64,000 nucleotides of DNA from Aneurinibacillus sp. Lineage in GTDB: Bacteria; Bacillota; UBA5301; DYFA01. The stretch lies in contig DYFA01000006.1 in the NCBI GenBank assembly GCA_020725425.1, forward strand, positions 1 through 64,000, written 5' to 3'. Positions 26,191 through 33,815 of the stretch are shown one piece after another. Position numbers and translations under genes: made by a program. Numbering within the stretch: the first letter of the stretch is position 1; each line of letters opens with the position of its first letter. The notes below the pieces were generated by a model that saw only the letters and a list, made by a program, of their open reading frames with translations, was not told the origin of the DNA and did no database searches.

Positions 26191-27425
26191 GCTTGAACAC
26201 CTCCTGGAAGTTCATCAAGGCGGAATTCCCGGTGCAGGGCGGCCACCGCCCGCGGCAAGTCGGCCTCCGGCACCAGGCAGGAAATGTTGGTGTGGGAGTC
26301 GGCGGTCTGGTAGATCGGGATCCCTGCTCCCTTGAGGGCGGCCACCACCCGGGCCATGACCCCTGGTACGCCCCGCATGCCGGCACCGACCGCCGAGACC
26401 TTGGCGAGGTTCGGCCGGGTCTCGACCGCCAAGCCTTCCCTCTCGAGGAGCGCCCCGGCCCGCGCCAGCTCCTCACCGGCCACCGCAAAGGAAACCAGGT
26501 CGGGCGAGACGTTGATCAGGTCGACGCTGATCCCCGCCCGGGCCAGCACGGCGAAGAGCTCCACCTGGCGGTCGGCCAGGTCCTGCCCGCCGGCACCGCG
26601 CACCCGCAACTGCCCCAGCGCCGGGACGTGAGCGATCCCGGTCACCACCCGGTCGCCCCGGATCTCCACCCCGGTCGGCGGCGAATCGGCGATCAGCGTG
26701 CCGGGAGCGTCGGACAGGGTGCTCTTGATCCGCAGCGGAACCCGGCCCGCCGCCGCGATCTCCACCGCTCGCGGGTGGATGACCTTCGCTCCCAGGTGCG
26801 CCATCTCCGCCACCTCCGCGTACGTCACCCGCTCGAGGAGGCGGGCCTCCGGCACGAGGCGCGGATCGGCGGTCATAACCCCCTCCACGTCGGTGAAGAT
26901 CTCCACCAACTCCGCCTGGAGTGCCACCCCCAGCGCCGCCGCCGTGGTGTCGCTCCCTCCGCGGCCGAGCGTCGTGATCTCCCCTTCCCGGGTGACCCCC
27001 TGGAAACCGGCGACCACCGCCACCCCGCCCTCGTTCAGAATCTCCAGCACCCGCGCGGGAACCACTTCGAGAATGCGGGCGTCCCCGAAGGCGCCGTCGG
27101 TCACGATCCCGGCTTGCGCCCCCGTCAGGGCCGTGGCCTTCACCCCCCGGCGGGCCAGGTGCGTCGCCACCAGCACCGCCGAGATGATCTCCCCGCAGGA
27201 AAGGAGAAGATCCCGGTCGCGCATGGCGACCGGGGCTTCATCCCCGTTCAGGAGAGCGAGCAGAGTGTCGGTGGCGTAGGGGTCTCCCGCCCGGCCCATC
27301 GCCGAAACCACCACGGCCACCTGGAAGCCTTCCCGCCGGGCGGCCAGAATCCGCTCGACGACTGCCGCCCGCCGCTCCGGCGTCGCGAGCGAGGTTCCTC
27401 CGTACTTATGCACCAGTCTGCGCAC
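26187..27425 (-). CDS. dapG: Aspartate kinase, DapG type
   Basis: This kinase phosphorylates aspartate to open the aspartate pathway. The 412-residue protein has KYGGTSL near the N terminus, GRGGSDTTA and FTDVEGV in the kinase domain (1-250), and two ACT domains (about 270-410) for allosteric control. Context in the dpaAB-asd-dapG-dapA cluster points to the diaminopimelate/dipicolinate-linked isoenzyme. GTG at 27425 follows an AGAGGCGG sequence; the ATG at 27464 is upstream but lacks a good ribosome site. Confidence 0.93.
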   Translation of the reverse strand: MRRLVHKYGGTSLATPERRAAVVERILAARREGFQVAVVVSAMGRAGDPYATDTLLALLNGDEAPVAMRDRDLLLSCGEIISAVLVATHLARRGVKATALTGAQAGIVTDGAFGDARILEVVPARVLEILNEGGVAVVAGFQGVTREGEITTLGRGGSDTTAAALGVALQAELVEIFTDVEGVMTADPRLVPEARLLERVTYAEVAEMAHLGAKVIHPRAVEIAAAGRVPLRIKSTLSDAPGTLIADSPPTGVEIRGDRVVTGIAHVPALGQLRVRGAGGQDLADRQVELFAVLARAGISVDLINVSPDLVSFAVAGEELARAGALLEREGLAVETRPNLAKVSAVGAGMRGVPGVMARVVAALKGAGIPIYQTADSHTNISCLVPEADLPRAVAALHREFRLDELPGGVQA

Positions 27426-27456
27426 ACCTGCCGCCTCTCTCCACCGGACGCCTTCT

Positions 27457-28479
27457 CTAAGCATCCAGCAACTCGGCGATCTGGATGGCGTTGAGGGCCG
27501 CCCCCTTCCGGATCTGGTCCCCGACCACCCACAGGTTCAAGCCGCAAGGAATGGTCGGATCCTCCCGCACCCGCCCCACGAAGACCTCGTCGCGCCCCGA
27601 CAGGTCGGCCGGCATCGGGTAGAGCATCTGCGCCGGGTCGTCCATCAGCGCCACCCCTGGCGCCTCGCTCAACAGCCGCTGTGCCTCCGCCACCGTCAGT
27701 TTCCGCTCGGTCTCGAGGTTGAGCGACTCCGAGTGGCAGCGGAAGACCGGCACCCGGACGGTGGTGGCGGTCACTCTGATCTCCGGGTCGTGCATGATTT
27801 TCTGCGTCTCGTGCACCATCTTCCACTCTTCCTTGGTATACCCCGCCTCGGCAAAGACGTCGATCTGCGGGATCAGGTTGAAGGCGATCTGGTAGTGGCG
27901 CGGCGCCTTGGCGTACGGCAGGACCTCCGGGGTGAACTCCCTCCCGTCCAGGATGGCCCGGCTCTGCGTCCGCAGGGCCTCGATCGCCCGGGCGCCGGCG
28001 CCCGAGACCGCCTGGTAGGTTGAGACCACGATCCGCCTCAGCCCCGCTGCACGGTGGAGCGGCCAGAGCGCCACACACATGATGATCGTGGAGCAGTTGG
28101 GGTTGGCGATAACCCCTTGGTGCCAGCGGAGGTCTTCCGGGTTGACCTCCGGCACGACCAGCGGAGTCTGGGGGTCCATCCGGAAGGCGCTCGTGTTGTC
28201 GATGCAGACGGCTCCCCTCTTGACGGCCTCCGGCACCAACTCCTGGCTGACGCTGCCGCCGGCCGAGAAAAAGGCGAGGTCGACCCCGCGGAAGCTCTCC
28301 GGCTGGGCCTCCTCCACCTTGACCCGCTCTCCCTGAAACTCCACTTCCTTCCCGGCCGACCGGCCTGAGGCCAGGACCTTCAATTCGGCGATCGGGAACT
28401 TCCGTTCCTCCAGGATGCGAAGCAACTCCTGTCCTACTGCGCCGGTGGCGCCTACGACCGCTACTCGGTGTCCGCCCAA
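27457..28479 (-). CDS. asd: Aspartate-semialdehyde dehydrogenase
   Basis: Asd reduces aspartyl phosphate to aspartate semialdehyde with NADPH. The 340-residue protein has VVGATGAVGQELL for the cofactor, NPNCSTI with the catalytic cysteine near 131, and the RVPVFRCHSES substrate block with the catalytic histidine. The start is a TTG at 28479 preceded by GGGGGA at six bases. It follows dpaB by 31 bases in the lysine/dipicolinate cluster. Confidence 0.95.
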   Translation of the reverse strand: MGGHRVAVVGATGAVGQELLRILEERKFPIAELKVLASGRSAGKEVEFQGERVKVEEAQPESFRGVDLAFFSAGGSVSQELVPEAVKRGAVCIDNTSAFRMDPQTPLVVPEVNPEDLRWHQGVIANPNCSTIIMCVALWPLHRAAGLRRIVVSTYQAVSGAGARAIEALRTQSRAILDGREFTPEVLPYAKAPRHYQIAFNLIPQIDVFAEAGYTKEEWKMVHETQKIMHDPEIRVTATTVRVPVFRCHSESLNLETERKLTVAEAQRLLSEAPGVALMDDPAQMLYPMPADLSGRDEVFVGRVREDPTIPCGLNLWVVGDQIRKGAALNAIQIAELLDA

Positions 28480-28510
28480 GCTGTCTCCCCCTTGCCGTCT
28501 CTTTCCGTGG

Positions 28511-29152
28511 TTATTTCCCTAGGTCGCGGGTCATTCCCTCTCGCTGTCCGCCGGCTGCCGGCGGGCCGAGCAGAACCGGCTGGAGTTGGCGGCCCTCCAG
28601 CGCCGCCTCAATCGTGTCCGGCAGCAGTTCATCCCGGGAGACCAGCGAGTTGCGCTTCTCGAACGGCGCGTCCTGGCCGAACGGGACGAAGTAGACGTTC
28701 TTGGCGTTCAAGAGCAGACCAAGATTCTTGGCGTTCAGGCCCAGCCCGTCGTTGGTCGACAGGGCGATCACCACCGGCCGCCCGTTGCGCAGGTGGGCTT
28801 TGGCGGCCATCAGCACCGGCCCGTCGGTGATCCCGTTGGCCAGCTTGGCCAGGGTGTTGCCGGTGCACGGCGCGATGACCAACACGTCCAGCAGGCGCCC
28901 CGGGCCGATCGGCTCAACCTCCGGGACCGTCTCCAGCGGGCGCTTGCCTGTGAGCTGAAAGAGCTTCTCCCGCCACTCGTCGGGGGTGCCGAAGCGGGTG
29001 GTCTCGCGGGCCACCGCGGGCGAGAGGATCGGGATCACATCCGCTCCAGCCTCCACCAGCCGGCCCACCTGCTTCAACACTCCTCCCAGCGTGCAGTGGG
29101 ACCCGGTCAACGCCAAACCGATCCGCTTACCGGCCAGGCCCATCGTCCTCAC
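28511..29152 (-). CDS. dpaB: Dipicolinate synthase subunit B
   Basis: DpaB (SpoVFB) is a flavoprotein-fold subunit of dipicolinate synthase, which forms the calcium-chelated spore-core solute in the mother cell. The 213-residue protein has the GLALTGSHCT flavin-type opening, APCTGNTLAKLANG and ALSTNDGLGLNAKN blocks. It overlaps the end of dpaA by up to 26 bases; a start three codons later (MGLAGKRIG) would shorten the overlap. The C-terminal 20 residues are polar and unconserved. Confidence 0.95.
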   Translation of the reverse strand: MRTMGLAGKRIGLALTGSHCTLGGVLKQVGRLVEAGADVIPILSPAVARETTRFGTPDEWREKLFQLTGKRPLETVPEVEPIGPGRLLDVLVIAPCTGNTLAKLANGITDGPVLMAAKAHLRNGRPVVIALSTNDGLGLNAKNLGLLLNAKNVYFVPFGQDAPFEKRNSLVSRDELLPDTIEAALEGRQLQPVLLGPPAAGGQREGMTRDLGK

Positions 29153-30053
29153 CGCCCCCTCTTTCGTCGCTCAAGAGCTGCGCGATGAGGCTGGGCACGG
29201 TGCGGGCCAGTATCTCCCCGGCCGTCTGCGGCGCCACCTTCCCCGGCAGACCGGGAGCCAGAATCGCCTTGATCCCCAGCTCGGCGGCGGCGGCGAAGTC
29301 GGTCCCCCCCGGCGGGGAAGCGAGGTCGATGATGAGGGAGCCGCGGGGCATCGCCGCCAGCACGGGCCGGGTCAGAACCAGGGCGGGAACGGTGTTGAAG
29401 ACGCAATCGGCCTCAGCGATCCACTGCCCCAGCTCGGCAAAGGGCCGGGGGATGAGCCCCATCTCCTCCGCCCGGGCCAACTGGGCCGGATCGCGGGCGA
29501 AGACCACCGTGCGGGCGCCCAGCGCCCGGAGGTCCCGGCCGAGCGTCACCCCGCACCGTCCGAAGCCCAGGACGTAGCAGGTGCTGCCGTGGATGGTGAT
29601 GGGGAGCTCCTGGAAGGCCAGCAACAGGGCACCTTCCGCGGTGGGAATGGAGTTCAGAATGGCGATGTCATCCTGTTCTCCCAGTTCCACCACCCGCAAG
29701 CCCAGCTTCTGGGCCACCTCCCGCACGCAGGGCCGGGCGTAGCCGATCAAGAGCGGCGTCCCCGGGCGAACCCGGCTCAGGCCGGCCTCGTCCAGACGGA
29801 GTTCGAGTCCGGGCTGGAGCACCGACCGCAGGCGGCCCTCGTCGTCGGTGTTGGACATCGGCGCGATGACGACCTGCGCCGTCTCCACCGCCTGGGCGAC
29901 CGTCTCCACTCGGGTGACGCCCGCAAGCTCCGGCAGGTCAGGATAGCCGACTGCCGCGACGCGGGCCCCCTCCCGCACCAAGGCCGCGCACAGGACGGCC
30001 TCCCGCCGGTCACCGCCGACCACGCCGACCGCAACCCCTGCCAGCCTCGCCAC
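29127..30053 (-). CDS. dpaA: Dipicolinate synthase subunit A
   Basis: DpaA (SpoVFA) oxidises dihydrodipicolinate to dipicolinate together with DpaB. The 308-residue protein has two Rossmann-like regions, the second with VLGFGRCGVTLGRDLRALGA, and the IIDLASPPGGTDF block. The start is a GTG at 30053. A 100-base gap upstream contains a possible sigma-K promoter, which would fit the mother-cell timing known in Bacillus. Confidence 0.95.
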   Translation of the reverse strand: MARLAGVAVGVVGGDRREAVLCAALVREGARVAAVGYPDLPELAGVTRVETVAQAVETAQVVIAPMSNTDDEGRLRSVLQPGLELRLDEAGLSRVRPGTPLLIGYARPCVREVAQKLGLRVVELGEQDDIAILNSIPTAEGALLLAFQELPITIHGSTCYVLGFGRCGVTLGRDLRALGARTVVFARDPAQLARAEEMGLIPRPFAELGQWIAEADCVFNTVPALVLTRPVLAAMPRGSLIIDLASPPGGTDFAAAAELGIKAILAPGLPGKVAPQTAGEILARTVPSLIAQLLSDERGGGEDDGPGR

Positions 30054-30090
30054 CGTTCCTCACCCGCCGGTCCTACCTCAACGCTAAGGC

Positions 30091-30116
30091 ATGATATGTT
30101 CGGGCTGGGAGGAGGT
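30091..30116 (-). promoter_or_regulatory. Candidate sigma-K promoter for dpaAB
   Basis: Minus-strand AC (30116-30115) and CATATCAT (30098-30091) are separated by 16 bases, resembling the sigma-K pattern AC-N16/17-CATANNNTA with the last A changed to G. dpaAB is under sigma-K in Bacillus subtilis. The match is short, so this is only a candidate. Confidence 0.3.
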
Positions 30117-30152
30117 GCCTGTCCGCGGCGGCTCCGGGCCCGGAGCGACCGG

Positions 30153-30980
30153 CTAGGGTTCCTCGCCGAAGATGAGCTTGTCCAGGCCGTAGACCAGCCC
30201 CGAAAGGCCGGTCACCGCCCGGATCGCCAAGAGAACCCCAGGCATGAACGACTCCCGCGACAACGAATCGTGGCGCAAGGTGAAGACTTCCCCCGCATTG
30301 CCGAAGAGTACCTCCTGGTGGGCCACCAACCCCGGCAGACGGACGCTGTGCACCCTCACTCCGGCGCATTCGCCTCCCCGGACTCCCGCCACCCGCTCGC
30401 TCTCGGCGCCCGGCGTAGCCATTGGAGTCGCCGACGCCTTCCTCCGCGCCGCGGCGATGACGTCGGCCGTCTTGAGGGCGGTGCCCGACGGGGCGTCCAC
30501 CTTGCCGGCATGGTGCAGTTCGATGATCTCCGCCTGGGCGAAATAGCGGGCCGCCAGACCGGCGCAGCGCATCAAGACTAGAGCGCCGATGGCGAAGTTG
30601 GGGGCGATCAGACAACCCAGCCGCTTCTCGGCCGCCAGGGACGCCACCTGGTCGATCTCCGACTGGGAAAGCCCGGTGGTCCCGACCACAGGCCGGACGC
30701 CGTGCCGTAAGGCCGCCGCAATCCGGGCCAGCAGCCCCTCGGGCCGGGTGAAATCCACCATCACCTGCGGGCGGACCGCCGCCAGCGCCTCCTCGAGGTC
30801 GTCCCGGAGCGGAATCTCGATCTTCCCGAGGCCCGCCACCTCCCCGGCGTCCTCGCCGGTCCTCCCTTGATCCACCGCCGCCACCAGCTCCAGGTCAGGG
30901 GCCCCGGCGACCGCCTTGACCACCTCCCGGCCCATCTTGCCGGCCGCCCCGACCACCATCACTGTTATGGGTGCCGCCAC
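30153..30980 (-). CDS. dapB: 4-hydroxy-tetrahydrodipicolinate reductase
   Basis: DapB reduces the DapA product towards diaminopimelate and lysine. The 275-residue protein has the nucleotide motif VGAAGKMGREV and the catalytic block HHAGKVDAPSGTA. GTG at 30980 follows GGAGGGA at six bases and gives the normal length, whereas the open frame continues upstream through the promoter. In many relatives dapB is not part of this cluster; here DapB and DpaAB, which compete for the same intermediate, lie side by side under separate promoters. Confidence 0.94.
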   Translation of the reverse strand: MAAPITVMVVGAAGKMGREVVKAVAGAPDLELVAAVDQGRTGEDAGEVAGLGKIEIPLRDDLEEALAAVRPQVMVDFTRPEGLLARIAAALRHGVRPVVGTTGLSQSEIDQVASLAAEKRLGCLIAPNFAIGALVLMRCAGLAARYFAQAEIIELHHAGKVDAPSGTALKTADVIAAARRKASATPMATPGAESERVAGVRGGECAGVRVHSVRLPGLVAHQEVLFGNAGEVFTLRHDSLSRESFMPGVLLAIRAVTGLSGLVYGLDKLIFGEEP

Positions 30981-31034
30981 TCCTGCTCCCTCCTGGAAAG
31001 GCCCGGCGCCTTCCGCCGGCCCCTGGTTGCATCC

Positions 31035-31063
31035 ATTGTCGTACAGCAGGGAGGCCTTGTCAA
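31035..31063 (-). promoter_or_regulatory. SigA-type promoter for dapB
   Basis: A perfect TTGACA (31063-31058) and GACAAT (31040-31035) are separated by 17 bases on the minus strand. The -10 matches at four of six positions. Transcription would start about 50 bases before the GTG of dapB. Confidence 0.7.
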
Positions 31064-31065
31064 GC

Positions 31066-31094
31066 GCAGCGACGCGAAATGCAGCGACGCGAAA
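31066..31094. repeat. Short tandem repeat upstream of dapB
   Basis: The 14-base unit GCAGCGACGCGAAA occurs twice with a 15-base period (31066-31079 and 31081-31094), immediately upstream of the dapB -35 element and abutting a terminator stem. It could be a regulator-binding site or a chance duplication. Confidence 0.6.
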
Positions 31095-31121
31095 CGGGGA
31101 AGAGGCCTCCCTCTTCCCCGT
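31094..31121 (-). terminator. Terminator downstream of the YflT-like gene
   Basis: ACGGGGAAGAG (31094-31104) and CTCTTCCCCGT (31111-31121) are perfect 11-base inverted copies with a 6-base loop. The minus-strand T-run is short (GTTT); the plus-strand side also has four T. It lies 17 bases after the YflT-like stop codon and separates that gene from the dapB promoter. Confidence 0.65.
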
Positions 31122-31137
31122 TTTACGCTCCTCGCTC

Positions 31138-31617
31138 CTAATGAACCTCGACTTCCTGGGCTCCGTTCTGTCGCAGGAGCTCGGCCGCCCGGTCCACCTT
31201 GGCTGAACCCGTCTTGACCAGAGCAAGCACCTTGCCCCGCTTGACCTCGTCGGCGAAGTACCGCCCCCGGCTCTCCGGGATGCCCCAGTCCACGAGGCCT
31301 CCGGCCAGCCCGCCGGCTACCGCTCCCGACAGGCCGGCGGCGATCGGCCCGGCAGCCACGATCGGCCCCAGCCCGGGGATCGCCAGGGCGCCGACCCCCG
31401 CCAGCAGGCCGGCGATTCCCCCCAGGGTTCCTCCGGTGGCTGCGCCGGTTGTCAGGTCCTGCCCCATCGTGAGCCCGCCTTCTTGCTGTTCCTCCGCCCC
31501 CTCTTCGCCCCTCGCCACCACGCTGATCTCGTTGGTAGTGAAGCCGTTGTCCCGCAGAGTCCGGACCGCCTTCTCCGCCCGGCTCTCCTCCGAGAACACC
31601 CCGATCACCGTAGCCAT
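31138..31617 (-). CDS. YflT-like general stress protein with glycine-rich membrane segment
   Basis: The 159-residue protein starts with a small ferredoxin-like fold typical of YflT/GSP17M heat-induced stress proteins (VIGVFSEESRAEKAVRTL). A long glycine- and alanine-rich hydrophobic stretch follows at about 60-110 and could insert in membranes, and the protein ends with an ACT-like tail. The second ATG at 31617 lies six bases after TAGGAGG and is preferred over the one at 31623. Function is unknown; a stress role is inferred from homologues. Confidence 0.75.
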   Translation of the reverse strand: MATVIGVFSEESRAEKAVRTLRDNGFTTNEISVVARGEEGAEEQQEGGLTMGQDLTTGAATGGTLGGIAGLLAGVGALAIPGLGPIVAAGPIAAGLSGAVAGGLAGGLVDWGIPESRGRYFADEVKRGKVLALVKTGSAKVDRAAELLRQNGAQEVEVH

Positions 31618-31688
31618 CGTCATCCTCCTAACCAGGTGAATTTCGACGCTAGCTTTTCCCGGTGAACAGAGGATATGCCCAGCCGACG

Positions 31689-31874
31689 TCAGCTGGCCGC
31701 CGTTTTCTCCTGCAACCGCAGGAACTCTGCGATCAGTTGGTCAAGCTTGTAGCTGACCTGAATGGCTTCGTCACCCCGGAGTCCCCCGTCGCCCTCCTCG
31801 GCCAGGTCGTTCAGCCGCTGGCGCAGGGTCTGTATCTCCACCATCAGGTTTTCCATCCGCGCTTCCAACCGCAC
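31689..31874 (-). CDS. Spo0E-like aspartyl-phosphate phosphatase
   Basis: This 61-residue helical protein matches the small Spo0E family, which dephosphorylates Spo0A-P and delays sporulation. The family hallmark is an S-x-x-L-D motif; here VSYKLDQLI at about 40-48 fits it, after an N-terminal helix with repeated leucines. The start is GTG 31874 after GGGAGA, or ATG 31856 (MENLMVEIQTLR), which gives a length closer to the family. Because spo0A is about 11 kb away in the same window, a direct functional link is plausible. The assignment rests on a short motif. Confidence 0.65.
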   Translation of the reverse strand: MRLEARMENLMVEIQTLRQRLNDLAEEGDGGLRGDEAIQVSYKLDQLIAEFLRLQEKTAAS

Positions 31875-31909
31875 GTTCTCCCTCTTCTCCGCCGCTCAGA
31901 CTTCCGCCG

Positions 31910-32356
31910 TCACTCGCCGGTGTGGCCGAAACCACCTTCCCCACGCGCGGTGGGGTCCAGCTCCCGCACCTCCTCCCACTCCGCTTGTTCCACCCGGACC
32001 ACGACCAGCTGGGCGATCCGCTCCCCCCGCTGTACGGTAAAGGGTTGGTCCCCCAGGTTGACCAGGATGACCGCCACCTCCCCGCGGTAATCCGCATCGA
32101 TCGTCCCGGGGCTGTTCAGGCAAGTCACTCCGTGGCGCAGGGCCAGCCCGGAACGAGGTCTCACCTGGCCCTCGTACCCCGGAGGAAGGGCCAGCCGCAA
32201 CCCCGTCGGAATCAGACACCGCTCCCCCGGGGCCAGGGTGACTGGCTTGCGGACCGCTGCCATGAGGTCCATCCCGCTCGCCCCGGGGCTCATGTACTGC
32301 GGTAACGGCAGCCCCTCAGCGTGAGGGAGCCGCTCCACCCGCAGGCGCACCTTCAC
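31910..32356 (-). CDS. dut: dUTP diphosphatase
   Basis: Dut hydrolyses dUTP to dUMP, keeping uracil out of DNA and feeding thymidylate synthesis. The 148-residue trimeric-type enzyme has the five family motifs, including [22 protein letters not shown] with the catalytic aspartate, and a C-terminal [10 protein letters not shown] arm. Its GTG start at 32356 lies 41 bases inside the 3-prime end of the peptidase gene and follows AAGGAG at nine bases. Confidence 0.95.
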   Translation of the reverse strand: MKVRLRVERLPHAEGLPLPQYMSPGASGMDLMAAVRKPVTLAPGERCLIPTGLRLALPPGYEGQVRPRSGLALRHGVTCLNSPGTIDADYRGEVAVILVNLGDQPFTVQRGERIAQLVVVRVEQAEWEEVRELDPTARGEGGFGHTGE

Positions 32357-33602
32357 TGCCCTCGGCTCCTTTCGCTCCCGGCCCCCAGGGGCCGATCGCC
32401 GCCAACGCCACCCTCGGTTCGGCCAGCAGTTCCGCCGCCAGTGCGTTGACGTCTGCCGCGGTCACTGCGTCCACCTTGGCCACCAGCTCGTCCGGGGTGT
32501 CGTACCGCTCATCGAAGAGCTCGGACTTGGCGATCCGGCTCATCCGGCTGGCGGTGGACTCCAACGACAACACCAGGCTCCCCTTGAGCTGCTCTTTGGC
32601 CCGGCGCAACTCCTCCGCCCCCACCCCTTCCGCCGCCAGACGGGCGAATTCCCTCTTCACCAGGTCCACCACCTCGTCGGCGTTGTGTGGGCTCATACCG
32701 GCGTAAATCGCAAAGAGTCCCGTCTCCCGATAACAGACGTGGTAGGAGTAAGTCGAGTAGACCAAGCCCCGCTCCTCCCGCAACTCCTGGAAGAGCCGGG
32801 AGCTCATCCCTCCGCCCAGGATCACATCCAGCGTGAACAAGGCGTACTTGCGGGGGTCGCCGCGCTTGAGGCCCTCCACCCCGAGACACAGGTGGACCTG
32901 TTCGGTCTCCTTGGCGCGGAGCACCGGTTTGGGGCTGGCCGCCGGCGCCGGCGCCTCCTCCGCAGTACGCCGTCCCCGGAAGTCCCGGAAGTGACACTCC
33001 ACCTCCGCCACCACCGCCGCGTGCTCCGCGTGGCCGGCCGCCGCCACCACCAGGTTGTCCGGCGTGTAATGTCGCTCCAGGTGGGTCAGGAGATCCTCCC
33101 GGGTGAACCGGGAGACCGTCTCCGCCGTGCCGAGAATGGTCCGCCCCAGCGGGTGTCCGCCGAGGATGGCCTGGGTGAAGAGATCGTGGACCATCTCGTC
33201 CGGCGAATCCTCGTACATCTTAATTTCTTCCTGGACTACGCCCTTCTCCTTCTCCAGGTCTTCCGGGGCGAACCGGGAATGCAGCACCATGTCGGCGAGG
33301 ACCTCGGTGGCCATCGGCAGGTGCCTGTCCAGCACGCGGGCGTAGTAACAGGTGTACTCCTTGCTGGTGTAGGCGTTGAGCTGGCCTCCGGTAGCGTCGA
33401 ACTCTTCGGCGATCTGACGGGCGCTGCGCTTAGCCGTGCCCTTGAACATCAGGTGCTCGATCAGGTGAGACAGGCCGCTGGTCCCGGCGTCCTCGTGGCG
33501 GGCGCCGACCCCGAACCAAAATCCCAGGGCCACAGAGCGCACGTGGGGAAGGTGCTCCGTCACCACCCGGATGCCGTTATCCAGCGTAGTCTTCTGATAC
33601 AC
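32316..33602 (-). CDS. mlpA: M16-family zinc peptidase, MlpA/YmxG type
   Basis: The 428-residue protein is a processing-peptidase-like M16 metalloprotease. The inverted zinc motif HLIEH appears near residue 47 with a downstream glutamate in [33 protein letters not shown] marks the second domain. Position between ylxY and the dpa genes matches Bacillus ymxG, for which a regulatory protease role has been proposed. I start it at GTG 33602 because AGGAG lies seven bases upstream; in-frame codons continue upstream without a convincing start. Confidence 0.9.
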   Translation of the reverse strand: MYQKTTLDNGIRVVTEHLPHVRSVALGFWFGVGARHEDAGTSGLSHLIEHLMFKGTAKRSARQIAEEFDATGGQLNAYTSKEYTCYYARVLDRHLPMATEVLADMVLHSRFAPEDLEKEKGVVQEEIKMYEDSPDEMVHDLFTQAILGGHPLGRTILGTAETVSRFTREDLLTHLERHYTPDNLVVAAAGHAEHAAVVAEVECHFRDFRGRRTAEEAPAPAASPKPVLRAKETEQVHLCLGVEGLKRGDPRKYALFTLDVILGGGMSSRLFQELREERGLVYSTYSYHVCYRETGLFAIYAGMSPHNADEVVDLVKREFARLAAEGVGAEELRRAKEQLKGSLVLSLESTASRMSRIAKSELFDERYDTPDELVAKVDAVTAADVNALAAELLAEPRVALAAIGPWGPGAKGAEGSEGAPAGGAAPSR

Positions 33603-33721
33603 CAGCCGTCTCCTCACTTCCGCGGGAGGGGGCAAACACCCATAATTTCCCCGTCCCCGCCTCAACTCCTTTGGAAATTTGCACCCCGCTCGTCGCCTTT
33701 TCCCTAAAGGAGCGAACGGAG

Positions 33722-33754
33722 TTGCGCCGAACCAAGTGTGTTGACATAATGTCA
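33722..33754 (+). promoter_or_regulatory. Promoter and palindromic operator for the GH18 gene
   Basis: TTGCGC (33722-33727) and CATAAT (33745-33750) are 17 bases apart on the plus strand and could form a SigA-type promoter. The -10 lies inside the near-perfect palindrome TGACATAATGTCA (33742-33754, six-base arms around one base), which looks like a repressor-binding site. The palindrome also contains a TTGACA that could be read as an alternative -35, but no -10 follows at the right distance. Confidence 0.5.
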
Positions 33755-33815
33755 TTAGGGTTTACCTGACCCGTCCCTCTCGGTTCACCGGGCGCGACGA
33801 GAAAGGAGTTACACT

